NCBI RefSeq assembly: GCF_000717345.1
Contig: NZ_JNZA01000043.1
Span: 1-64,000, forward strand
DNA: 64,000 bases
Direction: 5' to 3'
DNA from: Streptomyces lydicus
Lineage (GTDB): Bacteria > Actinomycetota > Actinomycetes > Streptomycetales > Streptomycetaceae
Position 1 is the stretch's first letter; every line of letters starts with the position of its first letter. Shown here in pieces: positions 50,642 through 59,008 of this stretch. The position numbers were made by a program, and so were the translations under genes. The notes under the pieces were generated by a model. The model had not been told where the DNA came from and did not search any database. It saw only the letters and a list, made by a program, of their open reading frames with translations.

Positions 50642-51787
50642 ATGACCACCCTCAGCAGCTACGGGCCACCCGGCGGGCTCACCGACCTCAGCGACTTCGG
50701 CCGCAAGGCGTGGGACGTCTTCGTCTCCGACAACATCGACGCCGCCATCAAGGGCCCCGACCCCGCCGAGGTGCTCAACGACGGCCCGCGGTCGCAGTTC
50801 TACAACCTCACCAAGACCGACACCGCCCCCGACGCGCAGACCGCGACCGTCAGCTGGACGGCGTTCCCGCGCCTCCTCAAGGTCAACTCCACCTCCGACC
50901 TCCAGCGCTGGAAGAAGGCCGAGGCCAGCCGCAAGGTCCAGGACGAGTACTGCGAGTGGAGCGTCACCCGCACCAACGGCAAGATCACCCGGGCCACCTT
51001 CACCTGCGAGGGGCCCGAATACTGGGACGTCCTCGCGAAGACCAGCCCCGAAACCGTGCTGCGCCTCTACCGCCGGCACATCAGCCCCGACGTGCAGGAG
51101 GGCGACCTCTTCGTCAACGGCGCCTACGACCGCTTCAACAAGTGGAACAGCACCACGACCAACGGGGCGATGCACCTCATCCAGAAGAACAACACCCTCG
51201 CCGCGGAGATCGAACTGGCCGCCGCCGCGACCCTCCGCCGGGTCATCGACGGCACCGAACTCACCGCCGAACAAGAACTCATCAAGTGCAGCCGCTACGG
51301 CCAGGCCGAGCGCAACAGCGACCCCCACATCGGCGGCTCGGTCAACGCCCTCGCCCGCCAGAAGGCGGACATCAGCCTCGCCGACCCGGTCGGCCTCTAC
51401 TTCGACGGCCTGTCCACCGAGGGCTGGGAAACCCCCGACGGCTCCGACCCGCAGAGCTACTGGAGCTACGAGCGCGGCGACGCGGAGCACCGGGTACGCG
51501 CCGTGTACGAGGTCCCCGCGAACAAGGGCTTCACCGTCGGCGACATCACCATCAACGGCCGTGCCCTCCAATTCGGCGCCCAGATCGCCGACTTCATCAC
51601 CATCAAGCTCGTCGCGGTGGCCTGCCGCTTCGGACAGAGCACCACCGCCCCGCAGACCGCCTGCCGCCAGGACTCCCCGGCCGAACTCGCCCGCCCGGAA
51701 GAGGCGTTCGTGGCCAGCGCGTTCTCCGCCTACGGATACCTGGGCACCGCTCCCGGGCAGGCCCTGCGGCCCACCCGCAACGCCTGA
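50642..51787 (+). CDS. Unrecognised protein B of a two-gene pair (381 aa)
   Basis: A 381-aa soluble protein without signal peptide. Blocks that look conserved are LNDGPRSQFYNLTKTDTAPD, KVQDEYCEWSVTR, ATFTCEGPEYWDVL, LFVNGAYDRFNKWNSTTTNG, HLIQKNNTLAAEIELAAAAT, DPHIGGSVNALARQKADIS, GLYFDGLSTEGWETPDG and NGRALQFGAQIADFITIKL, followed by VACRFGQS. High Asn/Trp/Tyr content and scattered His/Cys suggest an enzyme. GAGGAG precedes the ATG. It is the second gene of an operon with the 545-aa gene and is followed by a convergent LysR gene. Confidence 0.75.
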   Translation: MTTLSSYGPPGGLTDLSDFGRKAWDVFVSDNIDAAIKGPDPAEVLNDGPRSQFYNLTKTDTAPDAQTATVSWTAFPRLLKVNSTSDLQRWKKAEASRKVQDEYCEWSVTRTNGKITRATFTCEGPEYWDVLAKTSPETVLRLYRRHISPDVQEGDLFVNGAYDRFNKWNSTTTNGAMHLIQKNNTLAAEIELAAAATLRRVIDGTELTAEQELIKCSRYGQAERNSDPHIGGSVNALARQKADISLADPVGLYFDGLSTEGWETPDGSDPQSYWSYERGDAEHRVRAVYEVPANKGFTVGDITINGRALQFGAQIADFITIKLVAVACRFGQSTTAPQTACRQDSPAELARPEEAFVASAFSAYGYLGTAPGQALRPTRNA

Positions 51788-51821
51788 CGCACCGCGGCCG
51801 GCCATGCCGGACCGGCCCCGG

Positions 51822-52730
51822 TCACCGCGCGATCAACGGGCGCAGTTCCGGGGCCAGAGCCGTGGTCAGCGCGCGGAAGACCGTCACCTCCGGATCGGCG
51901 TCGTCCGCGCGCACCGCGAGATAGCTGCTCTCCCAGGGGGCGTCCAGTACGGGGACGAACGCCGCCCCCGGCCAGGCGTAGTAGCGGGCGAAGGACTTCA
52001 GGCCCGAACCGGCCGTGCGTCCCGCGACCACACCGGTCAGTACGTCCTGCGGGGTCAGCGCGACATCGGGGCCGCGCCGCCGTGCCACGTGCTGGAAATA
52101 CAGGTAATCGGTGAACGGCGACGGGGTATGGCCCGGCACCCGGACGAACGGGAGGTCGACGATGTCCGCCATGCGCACCCCCTCGTCCCGGGCGTCCGCG
52201 AGCGCGGAGGCCGCCGGCACCGCGACGACGCGCTGCTCCGTGGTGAGCACGTCCACGGCGATGCGCGGATCGTCCGGCGCCGGCCGTACGAAGGCGACAT
52301 CGACCCGGTCCTCGGTCAGCGCGGTGACGTGTTCGGTGAAATCCAGGATCCGCAGCTCGACGGGCACCTCGGGGCGGGCCCGGCGGAAGGCGTTGACCGC
52401 GGCGGGCGTCAGTTCCGCCGAGCCGTGGCCCATGATGCCGACCCGCAGCGGGCGGGGAGCGTCCGGCCGCGGCTCCCGTACGACGTCGGCGAGGTCGTCC
52501 ATCGCGGCGTTCGCGGCGGCGAGCAGCGTGCGGGCGTGCCCCGCCAGCCGGGCCCCGGCGCGGGTGGGGGAGACCGGGTTGCGGTGCAGCAGCTGGGTGC
52601 CGAACTGGCTCTCCAACTGCCGTATGTGCTGGGTGACCGCGGGCGGCGAGAGGAACAGCCGGGCGGCGGCCCGTTTGAAGTGCCCCTCCTCGACCACCGC
52701 CAGGAAGGACGACAGCAGGCGCAGATCCAT
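51822..52730 (-). CDS. LysR-family transcriptional regulator
   Basis: A 302-aa LysR regulator. The N-terminal winged helix is MDLRLLSSFLAVVEEGHFKR and AAARLFLSPPAVTQHIRQLE; the periplasmic-binding-like effector domain starts near residue 85 (LRVGIMGHGSAEL). ATG 52730 has AGGG 7 bases upstream and begins exactly at the HTH. It is divergent from an MFS gene and shares with it a 101-bp region containing a perfect dyad, the usual arrangement for a LysR regulator and its target. Confidence 0.93.
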   Translation of the reverse strand: MDLRLLSSFLAVVEEGHFKRAAARLFLSPPAVTQHIRQLESQFGTQLLHRNPVSPTRAGARLAGHARTLLAAANAAMDDLADVVREPRPDAPRPLRVGIMGHGSAELTPAAVNAFRRARPEVPVELRILDFTEHVTALTEDRVDVAFVRPAPDDPRIAVDVLTTEQRVVAVPAASALADARDEGVRMADIVDLPFVRVPGHTPSPFTDYLYFQHVARRRGPDVALTPQDVLTGVVAGRTAGSGLKSFARYYAWPGAAFVPVLDAPWESSYLAVRADDADPEVTVFRALTTALAPELRPLIAR

Positions 52731-52770
52731 GCCGAGCACCCTACTGGCCCGCTCCCCACCGGCCGGAGCG

Positions 52771-52791
52771 GCGTTCAGGAATGCTGAACGC
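52771..52791. promoter_or_regulatory. LysR-type operator dyad between lysR and MFS genes
   Basis: GCGTTCAG-gaatg-CTGAACGC, a perfect 8-bp dyad with a 5-base spacer. It contains T-N11-A (T52775, A52787), the LysR-box pattern. It lies 41 bp from each gene's start side of the shared promoter region. Confidence 0.8.
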
Positions 52792-52831
52792 GTGCTGCGC
52801 CCGGCGGCCCCCGGCGCGAAAACTGACCGCC

Positions 52832-54109
52832 ATGAGCACCACGACGAAGCGTCGCGGGCGGCCCGAAGCCCCCGTCACCGCCCGGACTTCCACCGCCACC
52901 TCCCCACCCCCGCGCCGGTACGGGCCGCGGGTGGCCTGGACGATGACGGCCTCGGGCTGGAGCGCCAACCAGTTCTCCGCCCTGCTGGGCGCCTACCGCA
53001 CCGAGACGGGACTGTCGCAGTCCGCGGTGACCGGCCTCTTCGCGGTGTACGTCGTCGGCCTGATCCCCGGGCTGCTGGCCGGCGGCCCGCTCGCCGACCG
53101 CTACGGCCGCCGCCCGGTGACGCTCACCGCGCTGGGCCTCAACCTGCTGTCCACCTGCTTGCTGATGGCGGGCGCGGCAGCCCCCTGGTGCCTGCTGCCG
53201 GGGCGCTTCGTGACCGGCGTCGGCGCGGGCGCGCTGCTGGCCGCCGGCAGCGCCTGGGTCAAGGAGCTGTCCTCCCCGCCGTACGACCCGGACGGGGCGC
53301 CGGCCACTGCCGCGAAGCGGTCGGGGATGTTCGTCTCCGCGGGCTTCGCCTCCGGCGGCCTGGCCGCCGCACTGATCGCCCAGTGGGCGCCGGCCCCGAT
53401 GGTGACCGCGTATCTGCCGCACCTCGCCCTGGCGGTCGGCGCGGGCGCGGCCGCGTACCGGGCTCCTGAATCACTGCCGGCGCGCGCCCGGCCCGGCGCG
53501 GCCGTACCGCCGACGGACCCGGTCCCGTGGTCCCGTTTCCGGCGGACGATCCTGCCGTTGGCGCCCTGGGTCTTCGCCGCCCCGGCGATCGGTTTCGTCA
53601 CCCTGCCCGGTCTGGTCGCCGGCGGGCTGACCGGCTGGCAGACCGTCTACGCCGGCGTCGCCACCGCCCTCGCACCGGGCTGCGGGCTGGCCGTCCAGCC
53701 ACTGGCCCGCTTCCTGGCCGCCCGCCACCGCCTCGCCCGCGGCACAGCCGGACCCCTGACGATCGCGCTCGGGCTGGCGGTGGCCGCGACCGCCGCGGCC
53801 ACCGCGCAGCCCTGGTGGGCACTGGCCGCCACCGCGATCCTCGGCGCGGGCTACGGCCTCACCCTCAGCTTCGCCCTCACCGAGGTCACCGCCCTCGCCC
53901 CGCGGACCGCCCTGGCCCGGCTGACCTCGTTGTTCTGGACCCTCGCCTATCTCGGCATGTTCGCCCCGTACGTCATCACCGCGCTGTCCACCGCCTTCGG
54001 GGCGCCGGCCCTGCTCCGGACGGGCGCGCTGCTGGCGGTGGGGTCCTGCGTCCTCTTCGGGTGGCTGAACCGGTCGCGGCGCGCCGTCACTCCGCGATCC
54101 CCCGGGTGA
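52832..54109 (+). CDS. MFS transporter
   Basis: A 425-aa twelve-helix major facilitator. The loop 2-3 motif GGPLADRYGRRPVTL and the helix-5-like GRFVTGVGAGALLAAGSAW are present. A basic disordered N-terminus of about 30 residues precedes helix 1. It is probably a drug or metabolite exporter induced through the divergent LysR protein. The stop overlaps the convergent peptidase gene by 23 bp. Confidence 0.9.
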   Translation: MSTTTKRRGRPEAPVTARTSTATSPPPRRYGPRVAWTMTASGWSANQFSALLGAYRTETGLSQSAVTGLFAVYVVGLIPGLLAGGPLADRYGRRPVTLTALGLNLLSTCLLMAGAAAPWCLLPGRFVTGVGAGALLAAGSAWVKELSSPPYDPDGAPATAAKRSGMFVSAGFASGGLAAALIAQWAPAPMVTAYLPHLALAVGAGAAAYRAPESLPARARPGAAVPPTDPVPWSRFRRTILPLAPWVFAAPAIGFVTLPGLVAGGLTGWQTVYAGVATALAPGCGLAVQPLARFLAARHRLARGTAGPLTIALGLAVAATAAATAQPWWALAATAILGAGYGLTLSFALTEVTALAPRTALARLTSLFWTLAYLGMFAPYVITALSTAFGAPALLRTGALLAVGSCVLFGWLNRSRRAVTPRSPG

Positions 54110-54911
54110 GCAGCACAACGGCCACGAAGGTCCGGTACAGCCGGATCGGGTCGTCGTCCGTGACCCGGACGGTCAACTCGTCGGTGCGCTCCACCCGGTT
54201 GATCCACGTCGCCATCTCGGCCAGGTCCGCGTTGCGGAACCGGACGGTGAGGGTGGCCGGCAGCTCGATCGCGGGCGGGGCGGCGTGCGGCAGCCGCAGC
54301 ACCGCCTCCCGGGCTGCCTCCGCGATCACCTCGCGTGCCTCCTCCGGGTGCAGGCTGTCCGCCGCGAAGCGTGACACCGAGTCCTTGACGACCGCCGCGC
54401 CGATGCCGGGACAGAACGGTGCGGCCTGCTCGGCCGTCGCCCGGTCGCCGGTGATCAGCACCACCGGCACACCGTGCCCGAGCGCCACCAGGGCGTTGAC
54501 GCCGCTCTCGCCCGCTGACACCCCGTTCAGCCGCACCCAGGCGATCGCCCGGGGGTTGTAGGTGTGCGACAGGGCGGACGCGGCGCCGTCCATCGAGCCG
54601 TGGTACGAGACGAAGAAGACGCCGTCGAACGAGGCGTCCAGGCCCTGCATCATGTAGAGCGGTTTGTGCCGGCCGGACAGATAGCGGGCCCGGCCCGCGA
54701 GCCGGTCCGGCCGGAGGTTGGCCATCGCCCCGTGCGCGTCGTTGACCAGGAACGCGCCGGCACCGGCGGCCATGGCGCCTTCGATCGCCGCGTTCACCTC
54801 TGCCTGCAGCAGCTCGCAGAAGTACGCGTACCGGTCGCCGGACGCCCGGCACTGTTCCCAGTCGACCACCCCGGCGGTGCCCTCCATGTCGGAGGAGACG
54901 AAGATCTTCAT
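54087..54911 (-). CDS. M55 family D-aminopeptidase (DppA-like)
   Basis: A 274-aa metallopeptidase. The zinc ligands fall at almost the same numbers as in Bacillus DppA: D8 and E10 in SSDMEGTAG, H60 in NDAHG, H104 in SYHG and E135 in SAGESG, with H116 near the active site. The family removes N-terminal D-amino acids and forms a decamer in the cytoplasm. ATG 54911 overlaps the upstream TGA (ATGA), so it is translated with the isomerase gene. Third gene of the tyrA-CHMI-M55 operon. Confidence 0.93.
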   Translation of the reverse strand: MKIFVSSDMEGTAGVVDWEQCRASGDRYAYFCELLQAEVNAAIEGAMAAGAGAFLVNDAHGAMANLRPDRLAGRARYLSGRHKPLYMMQGLDASFDGVFFVSYHGSMDGAASALSHTYNPRAIAWVRLNGVSAGESGVNALVALGHGVPVVLITGDRATAEQAAPFCPGIGAAVVKDSVSRFAADSLHPEEAREVIAEAAREAVLRLPHAAPPAIELPATLTVRFRNADLAEMATWINRVERTDELTVRVTDDDPIRLYRTFVAVVLLTRGIAE

Positions 54912-55279
54912 CGTCCGTCCACCGCCACGTACTTCGCGTACGCCGCGCTCAGCTCCCGTACGTCCACCGACGCATGGACCGCGACGCCGGATGCCGAAGC
55001 GGTGTGACGGCGCACGAGCTGCAGGACCGCCGCGCTCAGCGCCGACCTGGCCTGCGGCGTCCGGCCCGGAAGGATCTCCAACTCGACATGGATCAGCGCC
55101 TGTTGGTGGTCACCGTGCGCGATGACGACCTCCTCGGCGCACCGGAAGCGGGTCTTGCAGGTCTCGACGGTGATGCCGTCGACCGTACGGGCGGCCAGCG
55201 CGTGCAGTTCGAGGGCGAAGCGGCGGCGATCGAGGACCTCCTGAAGCGCCCGGTCGTACTCGACGATGATGTGCGGCAT
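54908..55279 (-). CDS. 5-carboxymethyl-2-hydroxymuconate isomerase-like tautomerase
   Basis: A 123-aa protein of the CHMI branch of the tautomerase superfamily: MPHIIVEYDRAL exposes Pro-1 as catalytic base after Met removal; CKTRFRCAEEVVIAHGD and ALIHVELEILPGR are family features. CHMI acts in the homoprotocatechuate (4-hydroxyphenylacetate) pathway. The gene starts 11 bp after tyrA and overlaps the M55 gene by 4 bases, so all three form one operon. Confidence 0.88.
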   Translation of the reverse strand: MPHIIVEYDRALQEVLDRRRFALELHALAARTVDGITVETCKTRFRCAEEVVIAHGDHQQALIHVELEILPGRTPQARSALSAAVLQLVRRHTASASGVAVHASVDVRELSAAYAKYVAVDGR

Positions 55280-55290
55280 GTGCGTGCTCC

Positions 55291-56421
55291 TCAGTGGGAC
55301 TCGGTCGGGTGAGCGGGCGGCCGGCGGCGGACCGACCAACCCCGGCTGCGCAGGACTTCGGCAAGCGGATCGGCGGCGTCCGGGGCCACCAGGAGTACGA
55401 CCGCGCCACCGGGTGGAGCCGGGGCGTCCGCCCCGTCCGGCAGGACCACGTCCTCCAGTTCCAGCCGCGCCGCGTCCACGTCCCCGAGCAGCCGCGCCAG
55501 TTCCCGGTCCCGGTCCGCGCCGACGGTCACCGAGAGCACGGCGGTCGGTTGCGCCGAGGGCCCGCCGTGCGGAGCCGCGACCCGGGTCCGGCCCTCGGCG
55601 CCGCGGCGCAGCAATCGGGTCAGCTCCGCCAGTGCCTCGCCCTGCGGCCGCGGATCGTCCCCGGCCAGGCGGGCCAGCGCGGCGGCCGCGGTCTGCAGGT
55701 CCGCGCCCAGCTCGGCGAGCAGCGGACCGACGGCGGCGGCGTTGGCGGCGAGGATGTCCGCCCACAGATCCGGCTCGCCGGCCGCGGCCCGGCTGACGTC
55801 CCGCATGCCACGGCCGGCGAGCCGCACCGCGTGGTCCGTGCCCTCCAGCAGCCGGGCCGCGGTCAGGCTCGCCATCAGACGGGGCAGATGGGAGGCCAGC
55901 GCCACCGCCCGGTCGTGCTCGGACGGCTCCAGCAGCACCGGCACCGCGTTGCACAGCGAGACGAGTTCCAGGGCGCGGTTCAGGGCGAGTTCACCGGTCT
56001 CCGGGGTGGGCGTGAGCACCCAGGGATGGTCCTCGAAGAGATCGGCGCGGGCCGCGAGCGGACCGGAGCGCTCCCGGCCCGCCAGCGGGTGCCCGCCCAC
56101 CAGGCTGGTGGTGTCACATCCGAGCGCCAGGCACTGGGCGTGCACCAGCTCCTTGACGCTCGCCACGTCCGTGTACGTCCGGGCCAGCTCGGCCTTCTGA
56201 TGGTCCGCCAGGGCCCTGGCGGTGTGCGACGGCGGGACGGCGATGACCGCGATGTCCGCCGGCGCCGAGGGTAAGCCGGGTATTCCCGCACCACGGGCGG
56301 CGGCGATCCGTAGCCGGTCCGGGTCGCGGTCGATCAGGTGGGTGGTCACTCCCCGTTCGGTCAGGGCAAGGGCGATGGACGTACCGATGAGACCGGTGCC
56401 GACGACTGCAGCGCTGTGCAA
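55291..56421 (-). CDS. tyrA: Prephenate dehydrogenase, TTG start
   Basis: About 376 aa. The NAD loop is G9-T-G-L-I-G14; the catalytic His is H112 in VGGHPLAGRERSG. Helical dimerisation segments follow, and the C-terminus (TAVLSVTVGADRDRELARLL) looks ACT-like. It oxidatively decarboxylates prephenate to 4-hydroxyphenylpyruvate for tyrosine. TTG at 56421 was chosen because GAGGAG lies 7 bases upstream and the Rossmann strand follows at once. It heads an operon with CHMI and M55 genes and faces two CitE-like lyase genes. Confidence 0.9.
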   Translation of the reverse strand: MHSAAVVGTGLIGTSIALALTERGVTTHLIDRDPDRLRIAAARGAGIPGLPSAPADIAVIAVPPSHTARALADHQKAELARTYTDVASVKELVHAQCLALGCDTTSLVGGHPLAGRERSGPLAARADLFEDHPWVLTPTPETGELALNRALELVSLCNAVPVLLEPSEHDRAVALASHLPRLMASLTAARLLEGTDHAVRLAGRGMRDVSRAAAGEPDLWADILAANAAAVGPLLAELGADLQTAAAALARLAGDDPRPQGEALAELTRLLRRGAEGRTRVAAPHGGPSAQPTAVLSVTVGADRDRELARLLGDVDAARLELEDVVLPDGADAPAPPGGAVVLLVAPDAADPLAEVLRSRGWSVRRRPPAHPTESH

Positions 56422-56762
56422 GGGGATGCTCCTCGAAGGGGGACGGTGCGCCGCCGGCCGGCCGGGGGACTGCGCCGTCCCCCGTCGGTCGGCGGCTCGT
56501 TCGACGGGTGCCAGCCGTGCGCCCGATGGAACTCCACCTTGTCGGCGCCGGGCAAGGGGGCCTGCTCGGCGCCGGAGGGACAGCCGGCCCGCGGCCGCCG
56601 GGCCCGCGCGCCTCCGACGCCTGGTCACCGGCCGTCCGGTGACCAACGGCACACGTACTGATCAGTAGTGTTACCGCGGCGCACGGGCCTAAAGTGAGGC
56701 CGGATGGCGCCGCCGGACACCGGCGGCTGCCCCGCACCCCTCGATCCGACCAGGGAGACTGC

Positions 56763-57836
56763 ATGCGCTCTCCGAAGGACTTCTTCCGCCCGCTGGCCGT
56801 CGGCGCGCCGACACCCGTGCGCGAAGTACCTTTCCGGCCGTCCCGGATGATCCACTTCTTCGACCCGGGCAACGAGAAGATGGCGGCCAAGGTGCCGGCC
56901 ATCGCCCCCACCGTGGACGTACTGCTCGGCAATCTGGAGGACGCCGTCGCAGCCGACCGCAAGGAGGCCGCCAGGTCGGGCCTGGTGAAGATCGCCAAGG
57001 CCACGGACTTCGGCGACACGCAGCTGTGGACCCGGATCAACAGCCTCGACTCGCCCTGGGCGTTGGACGACCTGCTGACGCTGGTCACCGAGATCGGCGA
57101 CAAGCTCGACGTGATCATGGTGCCCAAGGTGGAGGGCGCCGAGGACATCCACTACGTCGACCGGCTGCTCGCCCAGCTGGAGGCCAAGGCGCAGATCCAG
57201 CGGCCGATCCTGGTGCACGCCATCCTGGAGACCGCCACCGGCGTCGCCAACGTCGAGGAGATCGCCGGCGCCAGCCCCCGGATGCAGGGCATCTCGCTCG
57301 GCCCCGCCGACCTCGCCGCCAGCCGCCGGATGAAGACCACCCGCGTGGGCGGCGGACACCCCGGATACCTCGTGCGGGAGGACCCGCACGGCCCCGACGG
57401 CGCGGCGCCGCGGGCCACCTTCCAGCAGGACCTGTGGCACTACACCCTCGCGCGGATGGTGGACGCCTGCGCGGCGCACGGCATCCTGCCGTTCTACGGG
57501 CCGTTCGGTGACATCAAGGACACCACCGCCTGCGAGGACCAGTTCCGCAACGCCTTCCTGCTCGGCTGCGTCGGCGCCTGGAGCCTGCACCCGGTGCAGA
57601 TCGACATCGCCAAGCGGGTGTTCTCGCCCGCCCCGGCCGATGTCGCCTGGGCCCGCAAGGTCATCGAGGCCATGGGCGACGGCACCGGAGCGGTGATGAT
57701 CGACGGCAAGATGCAGGACGACGCCACGTACAAGCAGTGCCAGGTGGTCGTCCAGCTCGCGGAGGCCCTCGCCGCCCGCGACCCCGAGCTGCGCGACGCC
57801 TACGCAGCGGCCGAGTCCCGGCAGAACAAGGAGTAA
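56763..57836 (+). CDS. HpcH/HpaI aldolase family, malyl-CoA lyase-like
   Basis: A 357-aa TIM-barrel lyase of the CitE/Mcl type. [34 protein letters not shown] and [18 protein letters not shown] carry the Arg/Glu/Asp residues that bind CoA ester and Mg2+. Length matches L-malyl-CoA/beta-methylmalyl-CoA lyases. It should cleave beta-hydroxyacyl-CoA into acyl-CoA and glyoxylate, as in the ethylmalonyl-CoA pathway. AGGGAG precedes the ATG. The next gene follows after 5 bp. Confidence 0.88.
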   Translation: MRSPKDFFRPLAVGAPTPVREVPFRPSRMIHFFDPGNEKMAAKVPAIAPTVDVLLGNLEDAVAADRKEAARSGLVKIAKATDFGDTQLWTRINSLDSPWALDDLLTLVTEIGDKLDVIMVPKVEGAEDIHYVDRLLAQLEAKAQIQRPILVHAILETATGVANVEEIAGASPRMQGISLGPADLAASRRMKTTRVGGGHPGYLVREDPHGPDGAAPRATFQQDLWHYTLARMVDACAAHGILPFYGPFGDIKDTTACEDQFRNAFLLGCVGAWSLHPVQIDIAKRVFSPAPADVAWARKVIEAMGDGTGAVMIDGKMQDDATYKQCQVVVQLAEALAARDPELRDAYAAAESRQNKE

Positions 57837-57841
57837 GACCC

Positions 57842-58714
57842 ATGTCCGACGCGACCCTGCGGCCGCGCCGCTCCGTGCTCTACATGCCCGGTGCCAACGA
57901 ACGCGCCCTGGAGAAGGCCAAGTCCCTCCCCACCGACGCACTGATCCTCGACCTGGAGGACGCCGTCGCCCCCGACGCCAAGGCCGACGCCCGCAAGCGC
58001 GTCGCGGCCGCCGCGGCCTCCGGGGAGTACGGCTACCGCGAGGTGACGATCCGGGTCAACGCGCCGGGCACCGCCTGGCACGCCGACGACCTGCGGGCCG
58101 CCGCCGAGGCGGGTCCGGACGCGGTCGTCGTGCCCAAGGTGGAGTCCGCCGACACCGTGCGCGAGGTCGAACGCGCCCTGGAGGCGGCCGGCGCCCCGGA
58201 CCGTACGGCCATCTGGGCGATGGTCGAGACGCCGCGCGCGATGCTGGACGCGCGGGCGGTGGCCGCCGCCAGCGAACGGCTGACCGTGCTGGTGATGGGC
58301 ACCAACGACCTGGCCAAGGAACTGCACGCGGAGCACGTCCCCGGCCGGGCCCCGCTGCTCACCGGACTGTCGCTGGCGCTCCTGGGCGCCCGCGACGCCG
58401 GCAAGGTGATCCTGGACGGCGTCTACAACGACGTGAAGGACCCCGAGGGGTTCGAGGCGGAATGCGTCCAGGGGCGGCAGTTCGGGTTCGACGGCAAGAC
58501 GCTCATCCACCCGTCGCAGGTCGAACCCTGCAACCGGGTCTTCGCGCCGTCGGCCGACCAGATCGAGCGTTCCCGCCGGATCATCGAGGCTTTCGACGAG
58601 GCCACCCGTGAGGGGCGCGGAGTCGTCACCGTCGACGGCCGGCTGATCGAGAATCTGCACGTCGAGGACGCCCGCCGGATCCTCGCCCTGGCCGAGGCGG
58701 TCGCCGGCCGGTGA
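57842..58714 (+). CDS. HpcH/HpaI (CitE-like) CoA ester lyase or malyl-CoA thioesterase
   Basis: A 290-aa CitE-like protein, shorter than its neighbour. Signatures: RRSVLYMPGANERALEKA, ALILDLEDAVAPDAK, VPKVESADTV, VETPRAMLDARAV and GTNDLAKEL, ending with GKTLIHPSQVEPCN. In the ethylmalonyl-CoA pathway a short paralogue acts as (3S)-malyl-CoA thioesterase after malyl-CoA lyase; the tandem pair supports that role. It lies 5 bp after the lyase gene and is followed by a hairpin terminator. Confidence 0.88.
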   Translation: MSDATLRPRRSVLYMPGANERALEKAKSLPTDALILDLEDAVAPDAKADARKRVAAAAASGEYGYREVTIRVNAPGTAWHADDLRAAAEAGPDAVVVPKVESADTVREVERALEAAGAPDRTAIWAMVETPRAMLDARAVAAASERLTVLVMGTNDLAKELHAEHVPGRAPLLTGLSLALLGARDAGKVILDGVYNDVKDPEGFEAECVQGRQFGFDGKTLIHPSQVEPCNRVFAPSADQIERSRRIIEAFDEATREGRGVVTVDGRLIENLHVEDARRILALAEAVAGR

Positions 58715-58790
58715 GCCACCGGCACTGACCCGGCGTCACAGGCGCATGCCGTGACGCGTGATGTGTGACGCCTGGTGCGTGAATGCCTGG

Positions 58791-58818
58791 TGATGCCTGA
58801 TGCCTGATGCGTGATGCC
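58791..58818. repeat. Four 7-bp tandem units TGATGCC
   Basis: tgatgcc x4, the third unit ending in g, lead directly into the terminator stem. The repeats look like slippage products of the stem sequence. Confidence 0.7.
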
Positions 58819-58846
58819 TGGTGCGGAGACCCCCGCACCAGGCATC
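58813..58846. terminator. Terminator after the CitE-like pair
   Basis: A perfect 14-bp inverted repeat gatgcctggtgcgg (58813-58826) with 58833-58846 and the 6-base loop agaccc, about 100 bp after the stop. Confidence 0.85.
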
Positions 58847-58861
58847 CGCCGTTTCCGGAGC

Positions 58862-59008
58862 GCCTAGGGGCTGTCGTTTGGATCATGCCGGGCTCGCGGG
58901 GTCTGGCAGCGCACCTCGCCGCGTTGTCGTCGGTCGCCAGGGCTCCGCCCTGACTCCCTCCTCCGCCTTGCGATGCACGGCACCAGACCCCGCTCCCTGA
59001 TCCGGCCT
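58862..59008. mobile_element. MITE-like repeat, copy 2 (right end lost)
   Basis: A 147-bp block nearly identical to 43499-43672 but lacking the internal 27-bp hairpin segment and the right terminal inverted repeat. It ends at ...gatccggcct, directly joined to the truncated tautomerase gene. It has the same orientation relative to the broken gene as copy 1. Confidence 0.8.
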
